47,472 nt of DNA from Actinomycetota bacterium. Lineage in GTDB: Bacteria; Actinomycetota; Acidimicrobiia; Acidimicrobiales; Aldehydirespiratoraceae. Positions 1 through 10,061 of the stretch are shown piece by piece; the first letter of the stretch is position 1; every line of letters starts with the position of its first letter. Under the pieces are notes generated by a model. It had not been told where the DNA came from. It worked only from the letters and a program-made list of their open reading frames with translations, and did no database searches. A program made the translations under genes and the position numbers. The stretch is taken from assembly GCA_009937405.1 (NCBI GenBank), contig JAACCU010000119.1, positions 1 to 47,472 of the forward strand. The letters are read 5' to 3'.

Positions 1-110
1 AGTTCAAACGAATTGCGATGATCGAGTTCGCATTCAGCCTCAGGATATTCGACCATGAGTCGCTCGTGGATGACACGTGCTCGTCCTTTGGGTGACCGTG
101 GCTCCGCCAT
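1..110 (-). CDS. nth: Endonuclease III (Nth), N-terminal fragment running off the left edge
   Basis: Reverse-strand translation from the ATG at 110: MAEPRSPKGRARVIHERLMVEYPEAECELDHRNSFEL, which resembles the N terminus of Nth (YPxAxCELxHxxPFEL). Confidence 0.75.
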   Translation of the reverse strand, partial: MAEPRSPKGRARVIHERLMVEYPEAECELDHRNSFE

Positions 111-113
111 GGC

Positions 114-842
114 GTGACCCTAGCTAGCGCTGGCGCTGGCTACCCTAACGAGGTGCCACTGACCGTAGAAGGCCCCAATAACAGCGAATTCCAATGGGTG
201 GTCGTCGTCGACGAAGATCGCACCGATCTCGATCTTCGCTCTGATCTTGCCGCTGCGCTCGAGTCGCTCGATGGTGGCGCCACCCAGCTCTGGATCAAGT
301 CCATAGATGCGTCTGCAGATGCCATAGCCCTTGATGCCGGCTTCACCCAGTACCGCGATCTCTGGCAGCTGCGCTGCCCATTGCCCAACACATCGACTGA
401 CATGATCACCAGAGCGTTCACATCGGATGACCTTGATGAGTACATCGCCGTCAACAATCGGGCGTTTTCCTGGCACCCAGAACAGGGCGGGCTGACTCGC
501 GAATTGGTCGAGGCCACGATGGCAGAGCCCTGGTTCGATGCCGACGGCTTTCGGCTCTACCACGATGACGACAGCCTGGTCGGTTTTTGCTGGACCAAGA
601 TCCACCGCGACCACGACCCTGCGCTGGGCGAGATCTACGTCATCGCAATCGACACTAGCCATCACGGCCTCGGTCTCGGCAAGCCAATGTCGCTTGCGGG
701 CCTCGACTGGCTGGCGGCACAAGGACTCACGACAGGGATGCTTTACGTGGAATCAGACAACCAACCAGCCAACGCCACCTACGCCTCGATCGGCTTCAGC
801 CGTCACCACACCGACCGCGCCTATCTGCGGGCTGCCCAATGA
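114..842 (+). CDS. mshD: GNAT acetyltransferase, mycothiol synthase (MshD)-like; start uncertain (GTG at 114 or GTG at 153)
   Basis: C-terminal GNAT domain LGEIYVIAIDTSHHGLGLGKPMSLAGLDWLAAQGL...LYVESDNQPANATYASIGFSRHHTDRAY resembles MshD; the N-terminal domain looks short. Confidence 0.65.
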   Translation: MTLASAGAGYPNEVPLTVEGPNNSEFQWVVVVDEDRTDLDLRSDLAAALESLDGGATQLWIKSIDASADAIALDAGFTQYRDLWQLRCPLPNTSTDMITRAFTSDDLDEYIAVNNRAFSWHPEQGGLTRELVEATMAEPWFDADGFRLYHDDDSLVGFCWTKIHRDHDPALGEIYVIAIDTSHHGLGLGKPMSLAGLDWLAAQGLTTGMLYVESDNQPANATYASIGFSRHHTDRAYLRAAQ

Positions 843-1912
843 GCCTGATCGACGCCTCTGGACGCTCTCACCGCGACGCTCCTGTTCTTCGATTTGACCC
901 AACCCGGGAAGAGTTCGCCGAGCTTCTTCACGGCGAACCCAGGTATCGCCTCGACCAAGCCTGGACCGGCCTGCACGAACGGGGCGACAAGATCGACAAC
1001 CTTACGAACCTTCCCAAAGCACTTCGGCAGCGGATCGACGAGGAGTTGCCGCTGGGTCTCACACCAGAAGAAGAGTCGGTGAGCGACGATGGCGAAACGG
1101 TGAAGTGGCTATGGCGCCTACACGACGGGCACCAAATAGAAACCGTGCTCATGCACTACGACGATCGCACCACGGTCTGTGTGTCGTCGCAGGCCGGCTG
1201 CGCCATGGCGTGCAGCTTCTGTGCCACTGGTCAGAGCGGCTTTGATCGCCACCTTTCGGTCGGCGAGATCGTGGAGCAGGTTGTGCGGGCTCGGCGGGCC
1301 TCCGCTCCGCGGCGTGTCTCCAACATTGTCTTCATGGGCATGGGTGAACCGTTCGCCAACTACGACCGAACATGGGCCGCTGTCGAACGAATCAACCAGG
1401 ATCTCGGCATTGGCGCCCGCCATATCACCATCTCAACGGTCGGAGTCGTTCCCGGCATCGACCGGCTCGCCAAGGAAGATCTCCCCGTCAACCTCGCCGT
1501 GTCGCTTCACTTCGCCAATGACGAAGACCGCAACAAATTGGTGCCCCTCAACGTTCGGTATCCGCTTGCCATGCTCGAAGAGTCGTGTGCCCGCTATCTT
1601 GACGCGAAGAACCGTCGGCTCTCGTTCGAGTGGGCACTCATCGACGGCGTCAACGATCGCTCCAGCGATGCTGACGAGCTAGCGATTCTCGCTCGCCGCC
1701 TACGAGCACACGTCAATCTGATCCCGCTGAACCCGACTCCCGGATACCTCACCCGCGGTACACCCATGGATCGTGTCTATGAGTTCCGTGACCGTCTCAC
1801 CGGGATGGGGGTCAATGCCACGGTTCGTCGCACCCGCGGTACCGAGATCGACGCGGCCTGTGGGCAGCTCCGCGCCAGCCGCCAATTGGTCGATCCCCCT
1901 CGGAGGCGTTAA
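839..1912 (+). CDS. rlmN: 23S rRNA (adenine(2503)-C(2))-methyltransferase RlmN, radical SAM
   Basis: CAMACSFCATGQSGFDRHLSVGEIVEQV radical SAM motif; FMGMGEPFANYD; LIPLNPTPG. Confidence 0.95.
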   Translation: MSLIDASGRSHRDAPVLRFDPTREEFAELLHGEPRYRLDQAWTGLHERGDKIDNLTNLPKALRQRIDEELPLGLTPEEESVSDDGETVKWLWRLHDGHQIETVLMHYDDRTTVCVSSQAGCAMACSFCATGQSGFDRHLSVGEIVEQVVRARRASAPRRVSNIVFMGMGEPFANYDRTWAAVERINQDLGIGARHITISTVGVVPGIDRLAKEDLPVNLAVSLHFANDEDRNKLVPLNVRYPLAMLEESCARYLDAKNRRLSFEWALIDGVNDRSSDADELAILARRLRAHVNLIPLNPTPGYLTRGTPMDRVYEFRDRLTGMGVNATVRRTRGTEIDAACGQLRASRQLVDPPRRR

Positions 1913-1942
1913 CTGAGCCCCGTTGCGGTCCATACTGAGACC

Positions 1943-2332
1943 ATGAGTGACACCGTGTGGATCAACCAGCGCCAGCCCCAAACCCTCTATATCTCACAGT
2001 TCCTTCTGTACTTCAGTGCCGTGATCTCAATCTTTGATCAGCCGCCGACCGGAGTCTTCTCCAACTTTGTCATTCGGAACGGTCTGTTGATCCTCATCGT
2101 CTTCGGCTCCGCCGGCGGAGCGTTCGGCATTGCCAACAACAAACGATTGGGATACATCCTCGGAATCGTTGCTGCCATCGCCCCATTCGCAATCCGTTTC
2201 GAATTGGCCCGTCAGATCGATATCGGTTTCGCCATCGAGTGGAACATCATCGGTGGGATGTTTGATGTCGCGCTTATCGCTGCTCTGGTGCATCCGATGA
2301 GCCGCAACTATCAGAAGATCTGGTTCCGGTGA
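1943..2332 (+). CDS. Small hypothetical membrane protein (129 aa)
   Basis: ORF with several hydrophobic segments, between rlmN and ubiE; its stop overlaps the next start (GTGA). Confidence 0.6.
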   Translation: MSDTVWINQRQPQTLYISQFLLYFSAVISIFDQPPTGVFSNFVIRNGLLILIVFGSAGGAFGIANNKRLGYILGIVAAIAPFAIRFELARQIDIGFAIEWNIIGGMFDVALIAALVHPMSRNYQKIWFR

Positions 2333-3066
2333 CCGCTCGTTGCGTCAACCGGGAATCACCGGTTCTCACAGATGGCGTAACCGTCGACCCCAACCATCTG
2401 CCAACTGGGGAGGAGAAGCGGCGTCAGGTACGGTCGATGTTCGACTCGATCGCGCCTCGCTACGACCTCGTCAACCGCATCATGTCGTTCGGGCTTGATG
2501 TCCGATGGCGCAAGGCGGCGATGAAACGGCTCGGTGTAGCCGGCGGAGGCACAGTCATCGACCTTGCCTGCGGTACCGGCGATTTCTGCCGGGAGATCCA
2601 GAAAGCCGGCCTTCTCCCGATCGGACTCGATCTGTCTATGGGCATGCTGGCCGAGGCTCGCACCGAGGCTCCCCTGCTCCATGCCGACATCCTGGCGATG
2701 CCCCTCCCTGACGCGAGCGTCGACGGCGCAACCTGCGGCTTCGCACTCCGCAACCTGGTCGAGTTGCCCGGCTTCTTTGATGAAGTGGCCCGGGTGGTTC
2801 GGCCCGGAGGCCGTATTGCGTTCCTCGACGCGGCCCAGCCCGACAACCCTGTGCTGCGCTGGGGCCACAGCATCTACTTCAATCGCATCGTTCCCATCAT
2901 TGGCGGCATCCTCTCCGAGGGGCGGGCATATCGCTACCTCCCCAAATCGCTCGCCTATCTCCCACCGTGGGACGACATGAAAGCGTCACTCGAGGACGCC
3001 GGCTTCGACATGCTCGAACGCCAGGTCTTTACCGGCGCCCAACTCATCACCGGCGCCCGCCGCTAA
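2329..3066 (+). CDS. ubiE: Demethylmenaquinone methyltransferase UbiE/MenG
   Basis: VRSMFDSIAPRYDLVNRIMSFGLDVRWRK; VIDLACGTGDFC; SAM methyltransferase motifs. Confidence 0.93.
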   Translation: MTARCVNRESPVLTDGVTVDPNHLPTGEEKRRQVRSMFDSIAPRYDLVNRIMSFGLDVRWRKAAMKRLGVAGGGTVIDLACGTGDFCREIQKAGLLPIGLDLSMGMLAEARTEAPLLHADILAMPLPDASVDGATCGFALRNLVELPGFFDEVARVVRPGGRIAFLDAAQPDNPVLRWGHSIYFNRIVPIIGGILSEGRAYRYLPKSLAYLPPWDDMKASLEDAGFDMLERQVFTGAQLITGARR

Positions 3067-3068
3067 CG

Positions 3069-3079
3069 CCCCTTTGGGG
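3069..3079. terminator. Weak candidate hairpin between convergent ubiE and menA
   Basis: CCCC-TTT-GGGG in the short convergent intergenic region. Confidence 0.3.
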
Positions 3080-3100
3080 TCTCTCCCTATTCGTGCGCTG

Positions 3101-4003
3101 TCAGCCGCTGAGGGCGATGCCCGCGGCCATGGCGAGACCACAAATCAGCTGCGCCTTGCCGGTGAGTCCAAGAACAGCGATGAGGTCTGCGCCCGTTGCC
3201 CCTCTCGCCACCGCACGGATTCCCTGGATCACAAACGGGACTCCCGCCAGGGCGGCCACGGCCCAGCGATCGGAAAACACTGTGAGCACCACAGCCCCGG
3301 TCAAGGCCAACTCCTGCATCAGCACGTAGGTGATGCGGGTGCGTTTCTCACCGATTCGCACCGCCATGGTCTGCTTGCCTGCACGCGTGTCACCGGGGAT
3401 GTCGCGCAGGTTATTTATGACCAGCAGTGCGGTCGCCCATAGTCCAACCGAGACACTCGCAGCCAACGAAACTGCACTGATATTCTCGGTGAGCACATAC
3501 GTCGTACCTACTGTTGCGACCACACCGAAAAAGATGAAGACGAACACCTCACCAAGACCGAGATATCCGTATGGCTTCGGGCCACCCGTGTAGGCCCAGC
3601 CCGCCACCAGCGACGCGGCCCCCACAATGAACAGCTCCGGGCCGACGACAACGGCCAAGACTGTGCCGGCAATACCGGCCACCGCGAACGAGAGTGTCGC
3701 CGCTCGCTTCACCGTGGCGGGCTCAACCAGACCGGACCCGACCAGGCGAAGGGGTCCGACCCGTTCGGCGCCATCGGTACCACGGATCCCGTCGGAGTAG
3801 TCGTTGGCGAAGTTCACGGCAATCTGCAACGCTAAAGCGACGACCAGCGCAGCACCCGCTCGCCACCATGCAGTGTCGGGGCCATGGCCCACGGCCACCG
3901 CGGCGCCGACTGCGACCGGCACGATGGCCGCGGGAAGCGTTCGAAGGCGGGCGCCCGCCAGCCAGAGTTTTAGGCCAGTCGGCGGTGGGACAGGATTGTT
4001 CAT
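3101..4003 (-). CDS. menA: 1,4-dihydroxy-2-naphthoate polyprenyltransferase MenA
   Basis: UbiA-type motifs NFANDYSDGIRGTD and NNLRDIPGDTRAGKQTMAVRIG. Confidence 0.92.
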   Translation of the reverse strand: MNNPVPPPTGLKLWLAGARLRTLPAAIVPVAVGAAVAVGHGPDTAWWRAGAALVVALALQIAVNFANDYSDGIRGTDGAERVGPLRLVGSGLVEPATVKRAATLSFAVAGIAGTVLAVVVGPELFIVGAASLVAGWAYTGGPKPYGYLGLGEVFVFIFFGVVATVGTTYVLTENISAVSLAASVSVGLWATALLVINNLRDIPGDTRAGKQTMAVRIGEKRTRITYVLMQELALTGAVVLTVFSDRWAVAALAGVPFVIQGIRAVARGATGADLIAVLGLTGKAQLICGLAMAAGIALSG

Positions 4004-4617
4004 CAGGACTCCAAGAGCTGGGCGATGGCGGCAGGGAAAACTCGATGCTCGACGGAACGGATCCGTGCTTCCAGCGACTCACGGGTGTCGTCAGAGTTGA
4101 TCGGGATCTCTTCTGCGACGATGACCGGACCGTCGTCGACGCCCTCGTCAGGGACGAGATGGACCATCACCCCGGTATGGGCGAGACCGCGAGATTCGTG
4201 TTCAGCCCATGCTTCGTCGATCGCATGAGCGCCAGGAAACGTGCCGGGAAGGGCGGGGTGCAGATTGACCACCTGGTTCGGAAACTTACCGAGGAACGCC
4301 ATCGAAAAAAGATGCATCCAGCCAGCCAGCACAACCAGATCGGGCGAAAACGCCGCCACCTCTGCGGCCAAGTCAGCGTCGTAGGCAGCACGGGCTGCAG
4401 CCCGGTCGTCGAAACGTTGCCGGTAGGGGTCGAGTGGCGCGCAATGAGTGGCGATCCCCTGGGCCGCAGCCCGCTGCGCGGCGAACGACGAACGGCGATT
4501 CACGACCACCAGGGAAACAACGGCATCAAGTTCGCCTCGCTCACATGCATCAAGAATGGCCTGGAGGTTCGAGCCGCTTCCCGATGCTAGGACAACCAGA
4601 GTCGCCGTCAACGCCAC
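4003..4617 (-). CDS. purN: Phosphoribosylglycinamide formyltransferase PurN
   Basis: LVVLASGSGSNLQAILDAC; LAGWMHLFSMAFLGKFPNQVVNLHPALPGTFPGAHAIDEA; probable GTG start at 4617, overlapping the end of purM. Confidence 0.93.
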   Translation of the reverse strand: MALTATLVVLASGSGSNLQAILDACERGELDAVVSLVVVNRRSSFAAQRAAAQGIATHCAPLDPYRQRFDDRAAARAAYDADLAAEVAAFSPDLVVLAGWMHLFSMAFLGKFPNQVVNLHPALPGTFPGAHAIDEAWAEHESRGLAHTGVMVHLVPDEGVDDGPVIVAEEIPINSDDTRESLEARIRSVEHRVFPAAIAQLLES

Positions 4618-5609
4618 TCGCCGCTGAGTTCGACCCGGTCGGCCCCGTCGTGCACCGAAACCAGCTCGCCGATGAGGCAATGGCCGAGTGCGGTGGCTGC
4701 GTTGGCCTGCTCAGCCGACATTGCCACGACCATACCGATGCCCATGTTCCAGGTCCGGAATGCCTCACTATTCGCCAGGTCACCCCATTCCACAAGGGTG
4801 CGAAATCCTGAGGGCACGTTCCACGAGCCGAGCTCAATTCTCGCACCAAGATTTGCGGGTAGCACCCTCGGGATATTTTCAAGGAAGCCACCTCCGGTGA
4901 TGTGAGCCAGCGCTTTGGGCTCCACTCCGGCGGCCCGAAGCGCATCGACGTCAGCCAGATATGAGCGGTGCGGCGTCAGCAACCACTCGATCAAATCATC
5001 GGAAGGATCGTTGCGATCGAGAAGCATGCGGATTAACGAGTAACCGTTGGTATGGGGACTGTCGCTTGCCATGCCAATGAGCACGTCGCCTGCGGTCAGT
5101 GCCTCAGTGCGGGGCCAAAGTTCGGCCTGCGACACTGAGCCGACAATGGTTCCCGCGATATCGATCGATCCATCGGTGTAGACGCCCGGCATCTCTGCGG
5201 TCTCGCCACCAAGCAGCGCACATCCGACAGCACGGCAGGCGCCGGCCATACCGGTGACGATCTCCGCCACAATCTCGGGAACGAGTTTCGCGGTGGCGAT
5301 GTAGTCGAGGAAGAAAAGCGGACGAGCACCCTGCACCAGAATGTCGTCAACACAGTGATTCACGAGGTCAGCTCCGACCCCCTGCCATCCACTATGGCGA
5401 GCCGCCAACTCGACCTTGGTACCTACGCCATCGGTAGAGGCCACAAGCACCGCATCGCTGACAAGGCCCGCGGTAGAGAAGAGACCACCGAATGCTCCGA
5501 GGTCAGACAGCACGGCTTCAGTGTTGGTAGAGGCAACGGCTTGCGCCATGAGCTTGACGGCTCGGTTGCCTTCGTCGATGTTGACGCCTGCGTCGGCGTA
5601 TTCGGTCAT
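4608..5609 (-). CDS. purM: Phosphoribosylformylglycinamidine cyclo-ligase PurM
   Basis: YADAGVNIDEGNRAV; DGVGTKVELA; GGETAEMPGVY; HITGGGFLENIPRVLP. Confidence 0.95.
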   Translation of the reverse strand: MTEYADAGVNIDEGNRAVKLMAQAVASTNTEAVLSDLGAFGGLFSTAGLVSDAVLVASTDGVGTKVELAARHSGWQGVGADLVNHCVDDILVQGARPLFFLDYIATAKLVPEIVAEIVTGMAGACRAVGCALLGGETAEMPGVYTDGSIDIAGTIVGSVSQAELWPRTEALTAGDVLIGMASDSPHTNGYSLIRMLLDRNDPSDDLIEWLLTPHRSYLADVDALRAAGVEPKALAHITGGGFLENIPRVLPANLGARIELGSWNVPSGFRTLVEWGDLANSEAFRTWNMGIGMVVAMSAEQANAATALGHCLIGELVSVHDGADRVELSGEWR

Positions 5610-6913
5610 GGGCGGACCTCCGCGGTTGCGCGAGCGATATCGGCACGGTGCTGGGCACCATCAAATGAGATCAAGGCCACGCCCTCGTGGGCGGCGTCGG
5701 CAGCCTCAGCGAGCGTGGGCCGAAGGGCAGTGACGGTGAGCACCCGTCCGCCAGCGGCAACGACCTCACCATCGCCTGTGGCCGTCCCCGCGTGAAAGAC
5801 AGTGCAGCCAGAGGCGGTGGCGGCATCGATGCCGGTGATGGGGGCAGGATCGCTACGTGATGTCGGATAGCCGTTGGAGGCCATCACCACCGTGACGGCG
5901 GCATCAGATGACCACTTGATATCGACGTCATCGAGCTATCCGGTGGCACAAGCTATGAATATGTCATAGAGATCGGACTCCAGCATCGGGAGCACAACTT
6001 CGGTCTCTGGATCGCCGAACCGGCAGTTGTACTCGATGACCTTCGGGCCCTCGGCCGTGAGCATTATCCCAACATACAAAACACCTCGGTATGGGCGTCC
6101 CTCAGCGGCAAGAGCGGCGAGCGTCGGAGCGAGGACGGTCTTCGCTACTTCGGCCAGCAATTGATCGTCGGCCACCGGCGACGGAAAGAATGCGCCCATG
6201 CCCCCCGTGTTGGGACCATCATCGCCAACAAGCAGACGTTTGTGGTCCTGGGTTGCGGGCATGATGTGGAACCGTTCGCCATCGCAAAATGCCAGGATCG
6301 ACACCTCCGCACCGTGCAGACGTTCTTCGAGCAGCACTTCTGCGCCCGCTTCTCCGAACCGACCTTCGTCGAGGATCTCACGAATGGCAACCTCGGCGTC
6401 TTGGTGCGTCTCAGCAACGATCACACCCTTGCCGGCAGCGAGTCCATCGGCCTTGACCACTGGAGGAACGACCAGTTTGGCAAGGTACGCCAACGCGCCA
6501 GCCGAGTCGGTGAACGACTGCGACCGCCCGGTCGGTATGTCATTTCGGAGCAGGAACTCCTTGCAATGAGACTTGGAACCCTCAAGCTTCGACGCGGCCG
6601 CCGACGGTCCGAACGCGGCGATGTTTTGCTCGGTGAGACGATCAACCAACCCGAGGACGAGCGGATCTTCAGGCCCCACCACGACAAGATCAACCGCCTC
6701 GGCCATGGTCAGCTCAATCAGGGCCGCGATATCGGTGGCTTCAATCGCCACGTTGCGACAGCCGGGCTCTGCTGCGGTGCCCGGGTTTCCGGGGGCGACG
6801 ATCACTTCAGCGACGGACGCAGACTTGGCGAGCGCCCATACGATCGCGTGCTCTCGCCCTCCACCGCCGACGACGAGGACCGTGGCACCGGCCATCTCAG
6901 TCGCCTCAGCCAT
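5606..6913 (-). CDS. purD: Phosphoribosylamine-glycine ligase PurD, interrupted by an in-frame TAG codon at 5938..5936
   Basis: 5936..6913 encodes MAGATVLVVGGGGREHAIVWALA...EYNCRFGDPETEVVLPMLESDLYDIFIACATG*. The same frame continues LDDVDIKWSSDAAVTVVMASNGYPTSRSDP...GGRVLTVTALRPTLAEAADAAHEG to 5606. Confidence 0.85.
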
Positions 6914-8337
6914 CAATCGCCCCATACATTGGCGAACTGTTCCTTTGGTCGAAGCTCCAGCTGAACGAAACGCTCTGACTCGAAGGGATAGTCCCCGGTG
7001 AAACACGCGTTGCAGTAGCCGTCTTCGGCTTCAAGGCCGCGCATCATTGCTTCGATGGACAAAAAGGCCAGAGAATCAGCACCAATGTGTTGGCGAATCT
7101 CCTCCACCGTCTTGTGGCCTGCGATCAACTCATCCGACGATGCCATGTCGACGCCCATGTAGCACGGGTCGGTAATGGCAGGGCACGCGACCCGTACATG
7201 GACCTCTGCAGCACCCGCGTTACGCAGCATTTGGACCAGCGGTCCCGACGTCGTGCCTCGCACGATTGAGTCGTCGACCATGACCACACGCTTGCCCCGC
7301 AGGTTGTCGCCCAGCGGGTTGAACTTCATCTGGACACCGGACTCGCGGAGCTTTTGGGTGGGTTCGATGAAGGTACGGCCGACATAGCGGTTCTTGATTA
7401 GGCCCTCGGTGTAGGGCAGGCCGGTCTCTTGGGCGAAGCCCACCGCGTGCGGGGTACCGGAGTCGGGCACCGGAACAACGATGTCGGCATCCGCAGGGTG
7501 CTCACGTGCGAGTTCTCGCCCAAGACGCTGACGCGTTGAGTGAACCAGGTTGCCGTCGTGGATGCTGTCGGGGCGGCTGAAGTAGATCTGTTCGAAGGTG
7601 CAGAAGGCACGCTGCTTTGGCACTGCGCCCTGTTCTACGTGGAGGCCGGAATCGTCGATGCGAGCGATTTCCCCCGGCTCCAGTTCACGCACGAATTCGG
7701 CTCCAATCGCCGAGAAGGCACAGGTTTCAGAGGCCAAGACGTAGCCATCGTCGAGTTTGCCGATGACAAGCGGTCGAAATCCCCACGGATCGCGCACACC
7801 GTAGATCGCATCCCGCGTGAGGATGGTGAGCGCGAACGCTCCCTCAGCTTGGGTCATGAGCGACTTGATCCGATTCATCCAGTCGCCGCTCGCCTGCGTG
7901 AGCAGATGAACCATGACCTCGGTATCAGATGATGTCTGGAGGCCGATGCCTCGCTCGAGGAGTTGACGACGCAAAATGTTCGCGTTGACAAGGTTGCCGT
8001 TGTGGGCAAGGCCAAGCGGGCCGCCGAGCGTCTCGATGATCTGGGGCTGAGCATTGCGCAACCCGGGGCCGCCCGTGGTGCTGTACCGGGTGTGGCCGAT
8101 GGCCAAGTCCCCCTTCAACGTGGACACGTTGTCCTCGTTGAAGACCGCCGACACGAGGCCCTGACCCTTATGGATATGAGCGACGCCGTTGTCACTCGTA
8201 GCAATGCCCGCCGCGTCTTGCCCGCGGTGTTGCAGCGTGTGGAGGGCAAAGAACGTCAGACGTCCTGCATCCTTGCCGGGGGCATATATCCCCACGACAC
8301 CACATTCCTCATGAATCTCATCCCCATTGGGAAACAC
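6913..8337 (-). CDS. purF: Amidophosphoribosyltransferase PurF
   Basis: ECGVVGIYAP glutamine amidotransferase start; HTRYSTTGG; VMVDDSIVRGTTS PRPP-binding motif. Confidence 0.96.
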   Translation of the reverse strand: MFPNGDEIHEECGVVGIYAPGKDAGRLTFFALHTLQHRGQDAAGIATSDNGVAHIHKGQGLVSAVFNEDNVSTLKGDLAIGHTRYSTTGGPGLRNAQPQIIETLGGPLGLAHNGNLVNANILRRQLLERGIGLQTSSDTEVMVHLLTQASGDWMNRIKSLMTQAEGAFALTILTRDAIYGVRDPWGFRPLVIGKLDDGYVLASETCAFSAIGAEFVRELEPGEIARIDDSGLHVEQGAVPKQRAFCTFEQIYFSRPDSIHDGNLVHSTRQRLGRELAREHPADADIVVPVPDSGTPHAVGFAQETGLPYTEGLIKNRYVGRTFIEPTQKLRESGVQMKFNPLGDNLRGKRVVMVDDSIVRGTTSGPLVQMLRNAGAAEVHVRVACPAITDPCYMGVDMASSDELIAGHKTVEEIRQHIGADSLAFLSIEAMMRGLEAEDGYCNACFTGDYPFESERFVQLELRPKEQFANVWGD

Positions 8338-8340
8338 GGT

Positions 8341-9477
8341 TTACCGTCCAGTGAGCGCGGCGCGCACGTCGCCGACTCGTTGTCGTACAGAGGTGGCGTC
8401 GTCACCCACACATGTCAGATGCCCCATCTTGCGACCAGGGCGAGCATCGCCCTTGCCATAGAGGTGCAGGTGAACATCGGGCTCGGCCAGCACTCGACCA
8501 AAGTCGGGTGCACCATCGGCCCAGAGATCACCGAGAAGTTGCGCCATAGCGGCCGGACGACAGGCGCCGTCGCCCAGCGGCATACCAGTGGCGGCACGAA
8601 GCTGTTGCTCGAACTGGCTGGCCAAGGCCGCCTCGATCGTGCAGTGGCCGCTGTTGTGAGGTCGGGGTGCGATCTCGTTGACGAGGATCCCCTCCGCCGT
8701 GTCAAACAATTCGACACACAAGACACCAACAAGGTCCAAGGCGATCGCCGTGTCATGCGCAACCTGACGAGCGGCCGCGGCAGTGAGATCGCTCACTTCA
8801 GCCGGAACAATCGTGAGATCAAGGATGTGGTTGACGTGCTCGTTTTCCATCACGCCATGGTCCACGATCGTGCCGTCGATACCGCGAGCCACCACGACAG
8901 ACAGCTCACGTTCGAACGCGATGACCGACTCGACAACGAGGCGTTGATGGTCCAACGTCTCCCACGCGGCTTCGACCTGAGCCCCATCATCGATGCGAAC
9001 TTGGCCCTTCCCGTCGTAACCAAATCGTGCCACCTTGGCAATTACGGGAACGCCAAGCTCCGCGACGGCGTCAGCGACCTCCTGGAGCGTCGCCGCCGGT
9101 CGCCACGGGGCCACCGCTATACCGGCCGCGGAGAGTGCTAGTTTTTCAAGCTTTCGATCCTGAGCGACAGCGACGATAGCCGCTGACGGGCGAACTGGAA
9201 CGCCGGCCTCGGCGGCAACAGCGGCGACCTGAAGGTCGACGTTTTCGAATTCCCAGGTGATCACGTCGACCCGATCAACGAAACGGGCAAGGGTGACCGG
9301 ATCGGTGAAATCGCCTGTGATCTCTTCATCAGCGAGCAAGCCGGCGGGCGTGTCCTTGGCCCCGCCCGTCAGCACAACCACGCCATATCCGTGCTGGCGA
9401 GCGGATTGGGCGAGCATGCGGCCCAACTGTCCCCCGCCGACGATTCCAATCGTGGTGCCAGGGGGGAGCGGGCTCAT
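8341..9477 (-). CDS. purK: 5-(carboxyamino)imidazole ribonucleotide synthase PurK
   Basis: GIVGGGQLGRMLAQSARQHGY; ATP-grasp motifs; EIAPRPHNSGHCTIEA. Confidence 0.95.
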   Translation of the reverse strand: MSPLPPGTTIGIVGGGQLGRMLAQSARQHGYGVVVLTGGAKDTPAGLLADEEITGDFTDPVTLARFVDRVDVITWEFENVDLQVAAVAAEAGVPVRPSAAIVAVAQDRKLEKLALSAAGIAVAPWRPAATLQEVADAVAELGVPVIAKVARFGYDGKGQVRIDDGAQVEAAWETLDHQRLVVESVIAFERELSVVVARGIDGTIVDHGVMENEHVNHILDLTIVPAEVSDLTAAAARQVAHDTAIALDLVGVLCVELFDTAEGILVNEIAPRPHNSGHCTIEAALASQFEQQLRAATGMPLGDGACRPAAMAQLLGDLWADGAPDFGRVLAEPDVHLHLYGKGDARPGRKMGHLTCVGDDATSVRQRVGDVRAALTGR

Positions 9478-9480
9478 GGG

Positions 9481-9990
9481 TCAGTGTTCCAACTCGATGG
9501 CGCGTACCTGATCGGCACGCTGCTCACGGAACGTGTGGAGCGCCGCTGCGAGCGAAGCATCGGTGCGAGCAAGTATGGCCACGGCGAAGAGACCAGCGTT
9601 GGTGGCCCCGGCATCGCCGATAGCCATCGTGGCGACCGGGACGCCGCCCGGCATCTGCGCAATCGACAGCAGGGAGTCCATGCCATTGAGGGCCCGACTC
9701 GTGATCGGGACGCCGATGACCGGGACAATTGTGTGAGCGGCAACCATGCCTGGGAGGTGGGCGGCACCGCCAGCGCCGGCGATGACAACATCGAGGCCCC
9801 TGGACTCTGCCCCCGTTGCGTACTCCACCATCAGGTCCGGCGTTCGGTGCGCGGAGATGACCTTGCACTCGTGAGGGATTCCGAAGTCGTTGAGGACCTC
9901 AGCGACGCGCCGCATGGTCTCCCAGTCGGAGTCGCTTCCCATGATGACGCCGACTAGCGGATCGTCAGACACGACGGGGTTTCCTCCCAC
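9481..9990 (-). CDS. purE: 5-(carboxyamino)imidazole ribonucleotide mutase PurE
   Basis: [49 protein letters not shown]. Confidence 0.95.
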   Translation of the reverse strand: MGGNPVVSDDPLVGVIMGSDSDWETMRRVAEVLNDFGIPHECKVISAHRTPDLMVEYATGAESRGLDVVIAGAGGAAHLPGMVAAHTIVPVIGVPITSRALNGMDSLLSIAQMPGGVPVATMAIGDAGATNAGLFAVAILARTDASLAAALHTFREQRADQVRAIELEH

Positions 9991-10061
9991 TCACTAACTC
10001 AGTATGGATCCTCGCGCGGTGAAACCCGACACCGCGGGATACGCCCCTGGACATTCCTTGA

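Noticed and set aside
6161-6964. 267-aa + strand ORF opposite purD
   Set aside because: Shadow ORF of a conserved gene; no recognisable motif.
5606-7006. Genome-wide TAG recoding as the explanation for the purD amber
   Set aside because: bpa ends in TAG exactly after its expected C-terminal GTYL, and hrpA also ends in TAG, so TAG acts as a stop here.
7963-9141. 392-aa + strand ORF spanning purF and purK antisense
   Set aside because: Covers two unrelated conserved genes antisense; shadow ORF.
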